Positions 23,816 to 32,639 of a stretch of DNA of 64,000 nt are shown piece by piece. The position numbers and the translations under genes were made by a program. Source of the DNA: Escallonia rubra (taxonomy: Eukaryota; Streptophyta; Magnoliopsida; Escalloniales; Escalloniaceae); assembly GCA_033065855.1 (NCBI GenBank), contig JAVXUO010000482.1:124001-188000 (forward strand). The letters run 5' to 3'. How positions within the stretch are numbered: position 1 is the first letter of the stretch; every line of letters starts with the position of its first letter. The notes below the pieces were generated by a model. That model searched no databases. It saw nothing but the letters and a program-made list of their open reading frames with translations, and was not told where the DNA came from.

Positions 23816-24372
23816 GTGCCTTTTTCCCCTTTCTCTCTCATTTCTCAAATTATTCGTCTGACATGTTTCTATTTCTCTCTCTCTCTTCCCTCATCAATGC
23901 ACATGTCTCTTTCTCTTTCTCATGAAAATTCTCTCTCCTTTCTTTTTCTCTCACCACTTTTTATTTTCTCTCACCACTTTTTAAACCTCTCTATATCGTC
24001 TCTTCCTCTAAACCCACATACACACACACACAGCAGCACATGCAAAGTCACTGCCGCCGCCGACGGCAGTGATGGTTTGAAGGCGCGCATCTCGCCTGAG
24101 AGGCCCCCGTATAAGATGTTTTCTCCAACGAACTTGTCAGAAAAGAACGGCAGAAAACGCATGCAAGTAGCAAAGCTAGACTCCGCCAATCCAAAGCTCA
24201 AGATCTAACTGTCCTTCCGGTTCAGATTGATTTATGGATGTTGATGATCTTCGTCCTGGAAAAATAAAGGATTCCAGCAATAACTCTGATGAGGAACAGA
24301 GTCTCAAAGAGATGATCGAACAGTTAAAAACTCAACTAGAAGATCTGAGACAGGAAAATTGGTATTGCTGAG
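23816..24372 (+). pseudogene. Captured gene-like fragment inside the inverted-repeat element
   Basis: Two adjoining frames look coding. The first (to 24208) changes from a TC-rich leader to a charged stretch with KARISPERPPYK and KNGRKRMQVAKL. The second starts at ATG 24234 with MDVDDLRPGKIKDSS and runs into a heptad-like acidic/Leu helix, SLKEMIEQLKTQLEDLRQEN, then stops. A one-base shift would extend it as an Ala-rich helix. The codon-like composition and the coiled coil suggest a host gene piece, perhaps a leader plus first exons. I do not recognise the gene. Confidence 0.35.
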
Positions 24373-24494
24373 GTGTCTGCACAAGTGGCTGCCGCCCAGA
24401 CTAAAAGTAGGCCTAATCAACGGCTTTCTTAAAGTTCTTTAGCGTTTAAGCAAGACAGTTTTTCAAGCTTTACCCTTCTTGCAACAAAATAACT

Positions 24495-24595
24495 CACTGT
24501 CTGGCTTCTTGGAGAGAAAAGCATTGCCTACTTGTCCGCTACATTATGTAGCGGAAGAGTAGGCAGTGCTTTTCTCTCCAAGAAGCCAGACAGTG
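24495..24595. repeat. 101-bp near-perfect hairpin
   Basis: Left arm starts CACTGTCTGGCTTCTTGG and the right arm ends with its complement, CCAAGAAGCCAGACAGTG. The arms pair for about 45 bp with only a few mismatches, and the centre is one of the 23-bp palindromes of this element. A transcript of either strand would fold into one long stem. Confidence 0.9.
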
Positions 24596-25364
24596 GTTCA
24601 TGTTAAAATTCAAACAAACAAGTATTATATTAAAACAGAAAAATGCGTAGAGGTTTTGAAGTGTCGCTGATCTCCGCCGAGTTCCCGACAATGGGACGGT
24701 AGCTGGGCCCCACTACGCCTTGTTTCCTGAAGTGTCGCTGGATTTTCCATGGAACCCAGAAAATGGAGTGCAGAGGTTTTGAGAGGAAGAGTAGAAGCAA
24801 AACGGGCGGGAGGGAGGGAAGATGCACCAACTTTGATAGGGAGCAAATGGTTTCATTGTGTTCGGCGAGCTGATCTAAGACGAGGCCGTCGTCATCTCCG
24901 CCGGCTGGATCATGGAGAGGTGTAGCGGCATGAGCTGAAAGAACAAATGGGTTTCTAAAATATTTTTCTGTATTACTTCACTGTCTACATTCCTTTGGCA
25001 GTAATATATACACGGAAGGTACATCCAGATATGAGAGAAAAACGTGGAGAGATATATGCCTAACTGTTTACACTTTAAACTAACACTTTAAACATTTGAA
25101 CTTGACTTTTGAATTCAAGAAGATGATGTTGCGGCAGATTCATATAGGATAGAAGCTTATCCTTGGCAGGTTCACATGATGCATTTGAATTTGACTTTTG
25201 AATGAAGAAGATGATTTGCGGCAGATACATGTGGGTGGAGGCTTATCCACGACTGGTTCACACGATGCAAATGTGTTCAGAGAGGGGAGAGAGAGAGAGA
25301 GATGAAAAAGAGATGGGTTTTTTTTCTCTAAAGAGAGACAGAGTGTGAAAATGGACTGAAAACT

Positions 25365-25575
25365 TGTCCGCTACATAATGTAGCGGACGTAACAGACTGT
25401 CCTTTTTGTCAAAAAATTTGTCCGCTACATTATGTAGCGGACGAGCTTAAAAAAACTTAAAAAAAAGTCTGTCCGCTACATAATGTAGCGGACGTAACAG
25501 ACTGTCCTTTTTGTCAAAAAATTTGTCCGCTACATTATGTAGCGGACGAGCTTAAAAAAACTTAAAAAAAAGTCT
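25365..25575. repeat. 106-bp direct duplication carrying two 23-bp palindromes each
   Basis: The stretch from GTCCGCTACATAATGTAGCG to the A-rich 'cttaaaaaaaagtct' occurs twice in tandem with almost no differences. It lies in the right arm of the inverted-repeat element. Confidence 0.9.
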
Positions 25576-25763
25576 GTCCGCGATATAGTTTAGCGGACGG
25601 GGCAGAGGGGCAAAAAGGTAAAAAAGTCCGTCCGCGATATAGTGTCGCGGACAACTAACAGTATTTGAAAAAGGCGCGATCTGGGCCGTCCATCTTTCAG
25701 GATGGACGGCCAGATCGCGTTTGCAAGATCTCCTATTTTGCTAGCGCTCTTAACGGATCAGCT

Positions 25764-25816
<53 letters not shown>

Positions 25817-25825
25817 CACAATCAG

Positions 25826-26959
25826 TTACCCGGGCGGATATTAGAGAACAAAGTCATGTTGTATAAACATGGAACTACTGTTGATTTTTTTTGTCATGAG
25901 AGGTTATGAAAATTATATTGCCCATAGACATGGTGATTTAGGGTTTTCAGAAAGTTATTAAGGATGTAAAAAACAGAGTCGAGCTAAGTGTTAACTTCCT
26001 CAAGCATATACACAATTTCATTGAGCTTGAGTTTGACTTCTCCGATAACAAACTTAGCTCCAAAAGCTTAGTTCTTGTTGAAGAACTTGATGAATTCTAA
26101 ACAAATTGATGCCCCTTGATGAATTCTAAACAAATTGATGTAATCTCAATGGGGCTCTAACTAGGCAAACACAAGTCAAGAACGAATAGATCTCAACCAA
26201 GCTCTAACCAAAGCAAACACATGTGAAGTATGAAAGATGCAGAAAATATTTGAAATCATTGCTTTATATTCATGTGTAATAACTACCAATGCAGGCACGA
26301 CACCACCATTGATTGAGCCAATCAAGTTTACTTAATGACCAAAGGTTAGACAACAATTATGCTCTCAACAGTCATATAAGTGTAAGTTTGTTCCTAAATT
26401 GAGTAGTTCTTTAAAAGTGGCCAAAAACCAAGTAATTCTTGAACGACTTCAAAAAAATTCGTTGCAACGCGACAGTGGCACCGGCTAAAGTGGCCATGCG
26501 CAGCCACTGGCAAAGTGGCCGTGCGTCGTCACAGGCGACAGTGCCGTGCGCCACCACCGGCGACAGTAGCCGTACGCCGCAATCTGTAAAATCTCTTAAC
26601 CCAAATCCTACCTCCAAATCCCTAACATAAACAATTCACCAATGGTCCGATCAGAACCCCCAATTGCACCAATTCCATTATACAGAAGAAAGATAGAGAG
26701 GAAGGAAGTGACCGTAACAAACCTGAGAAAGCACGGCAGAATTTGGCCTCCCGTCACACCCTCGAAATTGGTTTCGCAGCGAGATCCGAACGATGGAATC
26801 CGTAGACAGAGAGCCGAGGAGATCGAGTTGATCAAGCAGAATGTGAGAAAGAGGTTGGGGTTTGTAGGGATTGTGTGTAATTGTATTTTGATAGTTTCAG
26901 AAGACTACTTAGAATAGAAAACAACCGGGAAACATTATTTTGCATCCCGCCGTAAGATT
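25826..26959. other. CACTA-B interior (5' side), no gene supported
   Basis: A short direct repeat ('gatgaattctaaacaaattg') occurs twice near 26085-26135. The frame 26642-26917 is open but unrecognised. In CACTA-B orientation this would be promoter and leader DNA of its lost transposase gene. Confidence 0.4.
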
Positions 26960-27285
26960 TTTGTGACAATAATAGCTTTGTCATAATCTATTTTCCTTTT
27001 CAACTGTGTCAACATGAATTTTTTGTCACTATCGTTCGTTAAAACAGTGACAATATTTTTAAAGTTGTCACTATTACTCTGTTGAAATTCTTCCCGTCAA
27101 CAGAATAATGATCCCGCCAAATAACTAGTGATGAAATTGAGTGACAACTTCAATGTTGTCTCTAGTTATTACACTATGGAAGGCCAATAGTGACGACCTT
27201 CGTACTTGTCACAGTTGATGATCAATAGTGACAACTTTTATGTTGTCATTAAAAAAGTTGTCACTAATAATACTTTTTCTTGCAT

Positions 27286-28240
27286 CCTCCTCCAGATCCG
27301 GGTGCTCGACCGCGTTCATGTGTCGGACGATGTCGTGTGGCACCGACCCCCATGTGTGTGCGTCGGATCTCTGTTCTGTCTGTTCTCGGCCCCGCTCTTA
27401 CTCTTGGCGTCCCAGCCTGGATCCGCAGTCCACCGATCTATCATCTCCCCCCATACACGGTGAGATATCCAATGTGGGGGATATCTCGTCATCTCCGTCA
27501 TCGGGGCACCCTTGGGCAGTAGCTTCTTTGCCCAGTCCCGTGTGTCGTGGAGCCATCGGCGATAATTCTTGCCGATGTAGGCAAAGAAGGCTTGCTGCTC
27601 CAGTGCCTGCTGCTGAGGCGTGTCAAACGTAAACCCCTCCTGTAAGGCATTCAATAACACAAATTATGACCAGAAAACAAACTGTAATTAAACATTTACT
27701 AACGCTGAAAAAAATACTTCACCGTACCAGCCACTCCTCTCATAGGGCCTCCCACGCAGCGGCATGCCAGTCCTTTCAGTACAGGCGTGGCTCGAAGAAT
27801 CGGCCCTTCACAAGAACGCTGATCTTCGTCCTCGTCAGATTCTCCAGGATCTTGCCAAAGAAGTAAATAAATAAATTAATACAGTTCAAATATAAATTAA
27901 CACCCAAAATTTTTAAATTTAAGGCATGAGGTGATATTTTTAGTACTTACAGGCCCTCCTGCGTGAGTGTAACTCTCTGTTTACGCTGGGGGTCGATGCG
28001 TACCCTGCGTGTCGGACCCGGCCTCATCGAGATCCTACAAAACACAGACACTAATACAGTTCAAATATACTTTAAATATAAGGCTAACGAAAATGTACTA
28101 AACACCGTTATAAACTATGCCTGAGGTAGAACCCACGGAAGATGGAGAATGCACGCGCGTGTGGGATGAATCTGTGTCGGGCTGGGGCGACGGCTGGGGC
28201 TAGGGCTGGGGTTGGAGCTGGAGCTGAGGCCCCATCTGAT
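27286..28240 (-). pseudogene. CACTA-A ORF2 (plant transposase, Ptta/En/Spm type), 5' exons
   Basis: On the minus strand, proline/glutamine-rich sequence (about 28240-28130) leads to an exon near 28036-27950 with RRVRIDPQRKQRVTLTQEG, one near 27867-27720 with RLYxKDWHAAAWEALYE, and a long exon from 27639 beginning EGFTFDTPQQQALEQQ. The last contains YRRWLHDTRDWAKKL, MTRYPPHWISHRVWGEMID and SKSGAENRQNR, and matches in order the ORF2 of CACTA-C (YKKWMLNARRWA, SRTMWGELVSHW). The exon is cut at 27286 by CACTA-B and resumes at 16750 in the same frame. Isolated stops show that it is not functional. Confidence 0.8.
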
Positions 28241-28242
28241 GT

Positions 28243-29130
28243 CCGAGTAGTGCTGATTAATCCTAATTAGGGCTAATTAGGCTTAATTAGGTTATGTTAG
28301 GGCTAATTAATGTTATTGAGGGTTAGTTTCGGATAATTATAGCTAATTAGGGTTGATTAGGACTAATTAGGGTTATTTAGTCCTAATTAGGGTTTAATTG
28401 TGCCGAGTAGTGCTGATTAGTCCTAATTAGGCTTAATTGGGTTATGTTAGGGCTAATTAATGTTATTGAGGGCTAGTTTCGGATAATTATAGCTAATTAG
28501 GGTTGATTAGGACTAATTAGGGTTATTTAGTCCTAATTAGGGTTTAATTGTGCCGAGTAGTGCTTAATAGTCCTAATTAGGGCTAATTAGGCTTAATTGG
28601 GTTATGTTAGGGCTAATTAATGTTAATGAGGGCTAGTTTCGGATAATTATAGCTAATTAGGGTTGATTAGGACTAATTAGGGTTATTTAGTTCTAATTAG
28701 GGTTTTAATGGTGCCGAGTAGTGTTGATTAGTCCTAATTAGGGCTAATTGGGTTATGTTAGGGCTAATTAATGTTAATGAGGGCTAGTTTCGGATAATTA
28801 TAGCTAATTAGGGTTGATTAGGACTAATTAGGGTTATTTAGTCCTAATTAGGGTTTTAATGGTGCCAAGTAGTGTTGATTAGTCCTAACTAGCGCTAATT
28901 AGGCTTAATTGGATTATGTTAGTGCAAATTACGACTAATTAGGCTAACTATAATCAATATGCGCATAATTGGGTTCATTTGGGCTAATTTGGGGTAATTA
29001 CAGCTAATTTGATTTTCATTAGGTTCTTAGGATTAATTAAAACTAATTAGGCTCATTAGAGCTAAATAGGGTTAATTGATTTACTAAAATATTGTTAATC
29101 AGAACTAATTAGGGCTAATTATAGCCAGTG
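28243..29130. repeat. TAATTAG-rich tandem array of CACTA-A, about 155-bp period
   Basis: Five copies begin CCGAGTAG or CCAAGTAG at about 28243, 28403, 28553, 28713 and 28865; periods alternate between about 150 and 160 bp. Each is made of degenerate CTAATTAGG-like octamers. The same octamers, on the opposite strand relative to the window, occur in CACTA-C at 57942-59160, so the array is a lineage feature. Confidence 0.9.
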
Positions 29131-29214
29131 CTGGAGCCACGATGAGATTCCAGGGGGTGCATGCTAAAAATGTCGCATTAACCTAACTAACCTAAATTTA
29201 ATGCACATTCAACA

Positions 29215-29400
29215 ATCTCAATTCCGACACCTCATATAGGGTGTCGATATGGTGTCCGATACGTGTCTGACACCTCCGGACACGTGTCCGACACATACCG
29301 ACACGTGTCCGACGCCCATCGGAAATGTGTCTGACGCCCACCGACATGTACCTCCAGACACATCAGCATACATTAATTTGGTCCGTGTCTGCGCTAACTA
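29215..29400. repeat. CGACAC/GTGTCCGA repeat block of CACTA-A
   Basis: Multiple copies of CGACAC, GTGTCCGAC and GTGTCTGAC are packed together. Three similar blocks lie in CACTA-C (58065-58130, 58384-58545, 58927-59085). Confidence 0.75.
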
Positions 29401-30234
29401 ACAGGTATCTCATTCTAATTGGGTCCCATCCTCCGTCAATAATCTCAATATCTCAAATGCTCAATGCACAATTAACAATCTAAAATCATCAATTAACAAC
29501 CTAAACTCATCAATCGCAAGAGAGAATGAAATTACGTTAAGGTTAGATGTACCATACCTCTAGTTTTTTAAGATGGGCGGCGCGGCAATGGTGGCAGCGC
29601 GGCAGTGGTGGCGGCGGTCCTTCGGTTTTGAAGATGGGCGGCAGTGGCGGCGTCGGTGGCGGTGGCAGGCTATATTCCGTCGGGGGCTAGGTTGCCGGGG
29701 ATGGCGACGGAGGAAATATCGCCGGTGAGTGAGTGAGAGAGAGAGAGCAACGGGAGAAAGAAAAACAGAAGGGATCTGATCTTTTTAAGACCTTTATCGA
29801 CGGAACACACCCGTCGATAAAAGTCCGTCGGCAAAAACCTACTTTCACCGACGGGTATTTTTACCGACGGAATTATTCCGTCGTTAAATATGTTTACCGA
29901 CGAATTTTCATCGACGGTTTTTTCCGTCTCTGAAAAGACTTTTAGCGACGGAATTTTGTCCGTCGCTAATTCCCTCTTTTCTTATAGTGTATTAAATTGT
30001 TGAAATATTGGGTTAGTGGTAAATTAATTACATGTCTAGGAGTTACTTAGAAGTACTATAAAAATGTGTAAGATGATGCAAGTGTAAGGAGAGGAAGAAC
30101 TATGAGATAAAATTTTGAAGGTATATTATGTGTTATCTTCAAGTTCTCTCCATGTCCTCCGCATATAAGTGAGTGTATGAGTTTGAGTGCAACAAAGTGT
30201 GAGCTTGAGTGATCCATTTGTCTCCAACAATGAC

Positions 30235-30580
30235 TAGCAATCGCAACTCAGTTATATGCAATCAGGACTCTCTTTTGGCTGTAATGCATGACTTTCACTA
30301 AAGATGAGAGCGATTACAAAGGCTTCAAGTCATATGCAATCAGGACTCTCAAGATTAGAACACGGGGAAGTACCCCAGATTCTTCCGCAACAGACTAGGA
30401 GAACTAGCTAGGCCTGAATCTATTAGAGATTTCCATATCAGTAGATTAACACAATAAGCTGGTAGACTATTCTACAGATTCTTCCTAGATATAAGCATTA
30501 AAATAGAGAGTTACTACAGGTTACCAAAATTGATGAACATGTCACAAAGTCAAAACGGAAAGACCACATAGGGTACCTCT
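30235..30580. other. Short intergenic stretch between the Copia element and the Pack-MULE
   Basis: No coding region, repeat or regulatory motif was recognised. It begins with the right ATGAC duplication (30230-30234) and ends at the left 9-bp duplication of the Pack-MULE. Confidence 0.6.
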
Positions 30581-30589
30581 TTTGAAGTA

Positions 30590-30947
30590 GGAATAATTCC
30601 ATTTTAGTCCCCTGAACTATCCCTGCTTTTTTATTTTGGTCCTTGTACTTTAAAATTCGATAAATCAGTCCCTGTACTTTGTTCCGTCATCAAATAGAAC
30701 CCTCCGTTAGGATTTTTCATCAAAAAAGACACGTGACGAGCACAAGGTCGTTTTTTGAAGGGTATTTCCGAAAATGGACCGAGTCCCAGCCAGTAGTTAT
30801 TCCCCCCTGTCTTTCCCTCTTTCTCTCTCTCTCTCTCTCTCGTTGAGAGGACTGTCTCAGCAACCAACCCTTTATTTACACCCTGTATATTTCAAGGCTC
30901 CAGTTAAAAATCTTGCTCCATGTACATCTGTACGTGTGTGTGTGTGA

Positions 30948-30986
<39 letters not shown>

Positions 30987-32159
30987 GTCATACTTGTGGC
31001 TTAACTTCAACAATGTGTTGGGCCTTTTTTAACAACTGCAGGTTCATTCGCAAGTACATTTTCCAAATGATCCAGCAATTCCTTGGCTTGGCAGGACCCA
31101 AAGTCCGGGTCTGCATCTTGATGGTGCCACACCACTGCACTCTCTTTGGTCTCTATGTTGGAGCCATCCGTTGCCTCGGTATACAATTTCATAACAGGTT
31201 CTACGATCTCCTTCTAGTCAAGATCTGCAGCTGGAATTGATTGTCAGTCAGAAGATCTATTCCACATGTAGTAAGGAAGAACAATGTAGATGGCGTCGAA
31301 TTAGTCTCACATCACGCTGATGCCTCAAAAAAAGCAAGTGAAACGTTCGCAAGAGAGTGAATCGACATACCTTATGAAGTACCCATGTTCAGCAGCTAAT
31401 CCCAGCCCTTCACATGGAGCAAGCCACTCACTTAAGGAATTCCTTACTCTTCTACTAACGATAAATACAGTGTTCTTCGGATCATTACAAATAGTATTGA
31501 GAACAGTGATAATTTTAGGGCTGGGGACTTTAATGATAGAGGATTGGGGGACAACAGTACCATCATCGTCCAGAAAAATTGCCCTTTTTGTTGTCCTTTT
31601 ATATGCCGAGACAATGTAGTCAGTTGACAATTTTCTAAAACTTGGAGAAAGCGAAAGAACCCTGAAACCAAGGCCCAAGTCAATTCCCTAGCAAAGCTTA
31701 CTATAATGATCTTTGCAAGCTCTCTCCAAATCCTGCACAAAGCTACGAGCCCAATAAGCTACATCGTGAGAGCTGACATAGCGAAAGTGTTTCTCATGTC
31801 GCAATTGCTTCTCAGATTCAGGCATGGTGATTGCTGAATTCAAAGCCTCGGCCACTACATCAATATCCCATGGATTAACCCTAATTGCTCCGCTTAAAGA
31901 AGGTGAACAACCTATAAACTCTGACACAACCAACAATGGGTTATTACTGTGATTTGTAGAGTTTGGAGGGTCCATTTTCGGAAATAACCTTAAAAAAACG
32001 ACCCTGTGCCCGTCACGTGTCTTTTTTGACAAAAAATCCTAACGAAGGGTTCTATTTGATGACGGAACAAAGTACAAAGACTGATTTAACGAATTTTAAA
32101 GTAAAGGGACCAAAATAAAAAAGCGGGGATAGTTCAGGGGACTGAAATAGAATTATCCC
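30590..32159 (-). mobile_element. Pack-MULE (1570 bp) with 9-bp TSD TTTGAAGTA
   Basis: The ends GGAATAATTCCATTTTAGTC and, from the right, GGGATAATTCTATTTCAGTC begin inverted repeats about 180-190 bp long. TTTGAAGTA occurs directly outside both ends (30581-30589, 32160-32168); a 9-bp duplication is diagnostic of Mutator-like elements. There is no transposase. Between the arms is a piece of a host TPS gene with introns, captured as genomic DNA. Confidence 0.95.
30994..31942 (-). pseudogene. Captured class II trehalose-6-phosphate synthase (TPS) gene fragment
   Basis: On the minus strand, exon A (31942-31371) reads through LLVVSEFIGCSPSLSGAIRV, MPESEKQLRHEKH and KDHYSKLC of the glycosyltransferase end, then FRKLSTDYIVSAYKRTTKRA, LDDDGTVVPQ (the DxDGT motif of the phosphatase-like domain) and AAEHGYFIR, ending at a donor GTATGT. 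Exon B (31265-30994) reads EPVMKLYTEATDGSNIETKE, DADPDFGSCQAKELLDHLEN and ends HIVEVKPQ before GTATGA. Three conserved Trp codons have become stops (at 31690, 31246 and 31216) and there is an extra C near 31023 and a lost acceptor. Class II TPS proteins are regulatory; this piece cannot make one. It could produce antisense or small RNA against the parent gene, which is inference. Confidence 0.92.
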
Positions 32160-32168
32160 TTTGAAGTA

Positions 32169-32639
32169 CAACAAAAGGACATTTAGGTCTCATAAATGTA
32201 TAATAAAATATGCCATACGAATCTGAGTCTAGTCGCTGTACGAGCGCCTAACCTGAGTTTTTCAGTCCAGTCACTCTCATAATGCCTACTTGAATTCTCA
32301 CATTTGGCTGTAAAAAGGCTACATAAAGTTGTGGAGATACTCTATGATCGACCTATCTTTTTAGGTCTCATCTTAGCTTCAACTAAGGTGACATGTTTGC
32401 ATTACAAGCTGTATCATCTTATTTGCCCTGTTGGTGCCTAAGACAATTATGTCTCATCTTGCTCTCTATCTTAGCGCCAAGGTGAATTACCCGTGTGAGT
32501 GGGTCAATTCAAGCCTGGTGACACTCTCAATAAGGATGTATATGTAATCACAAATATTATCCATTCATTTCAAAATAAACTCAAATCAAGGAATGAAAAT
32601 ATAATAAATAATGTCAAGTACATGAGATGCCATAAGAAA
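32169..32639. other. 3' non-coding DNA downstream of the Copia-1 pol
   Basis: No open frame is supported. It lies between the Pack-MULE and the end of the minus-strand Copia pol, where a 3' untranslated region and 3' LTR would be expected, but I could not find an LTR matching the one at 38297. Confidence 0.4.

Larger units (their letters stand above)
23453..25766. mobile_element. Palindrome-rich terminal-inverted-repeat element inside a (TA)n tract
   Basis: The termini are GGGAGCTGATCCGTT and its complement. The inverted repeats are nearly identical for about 105 bp and then similar to about 200 bp. Each terminus itself contains a hairpin (GGCCGTCCATC, 5-base loop, complement). Inside are about ten copies of a 23-bp palindrome, GTCCGCTAC-N5-GTAGCGGAC, some with changes. 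(TA)n on both sides hides any target duplication. Long inverted ends and TA-microsatellite targeting recall rice Micron elements of the Mutator type, but the superfamily here is inference. Apparent host-derived pieces lie between the arms. Confidence 0.8.
16751..27285 (-). mobile_element. CACTA-B: second CACTA element nested in ORF2 of CACTA-A
   Basis: The left end is CACTACAAGAAAATTGG, preceded by CCT (16748-16750). At the right, TTTTTCTTGCAT is followed by CCT (27286-27288), so the last bases of the inverted terminus (expected TTGTAGTG) have decayed. Removing the element and one CCT rejoins the CACTA-A ORF2 in frame, which confirms the insertion. Its subterminal motifs are GTGACAAC and GTTGTCAC, quite unlike those of CACTA-A. 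Coding remnants are on the minus strand: a transposase N-terminal piece at 22772-22972 and an ORF2 piece at 22330-22491. It contains a solo LTR and an inverted-repeat element. The right boundary is uncertain by about 3 bp. Confidence 0.85.
15606..29989 (-). mobile_element. CACTA-A: 14.4-kb non-autonomous CACTA (En/Spm) transposon, TSD TAT
   Basis: The left end is CACTACAAGAAAA and the right end is TTTTCTTATAGTG, the inverted termini of CACTA elements. TAT flanks both sides (15603-15605, 29990-29992), the 3-bp duplication of this superfamily. The first and last few hundred bases carry many direct and inverted copies of TTTAGCGACGGA, the kind of subterminal motif bound by the accessory transposition protein. 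Coding remnants run on the minus strand. No catalytic transposase is left: the TAATTAG array at 28243-29130 leads straight into ORF2. The element carries CACTA-B inside ORF2. Confidence 0.95.
15470..30229 (+). mobile_element. Right LTR of the Copia element, split by CACTA-A
   Basis: The LTR halves are 15470-15605 and 29993-30229, together 373 bp and collinear with the left LTR. The break falls after 'gtggctat'. The left LTR reads 'ggctattaaattg' without a break at this point, so the insertion and its 3-bp duplication TAT can be read directly. The terminal CA is followed by ATGAC. Confidence 0.95.

Noticed and set aside
23453-25766. CRISPR-like array of repeated palindromes
   Set aside because: Spacing is irregular, there are no unique spacers of constant length, and the setting is a plant transposon.
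26642-26917. 91-codon plus-strand frame in CACTA-B
   Set aside because: Open but unrecognised, against the direction of CACTA-B coding remnants; not strong enough to call.
28243-29130. Telomere-like repeat (TTAGGG-like)
   Set aside because: The units are TAATTAGG octamers in a 155-bp period, not TTTAGGG arrays.
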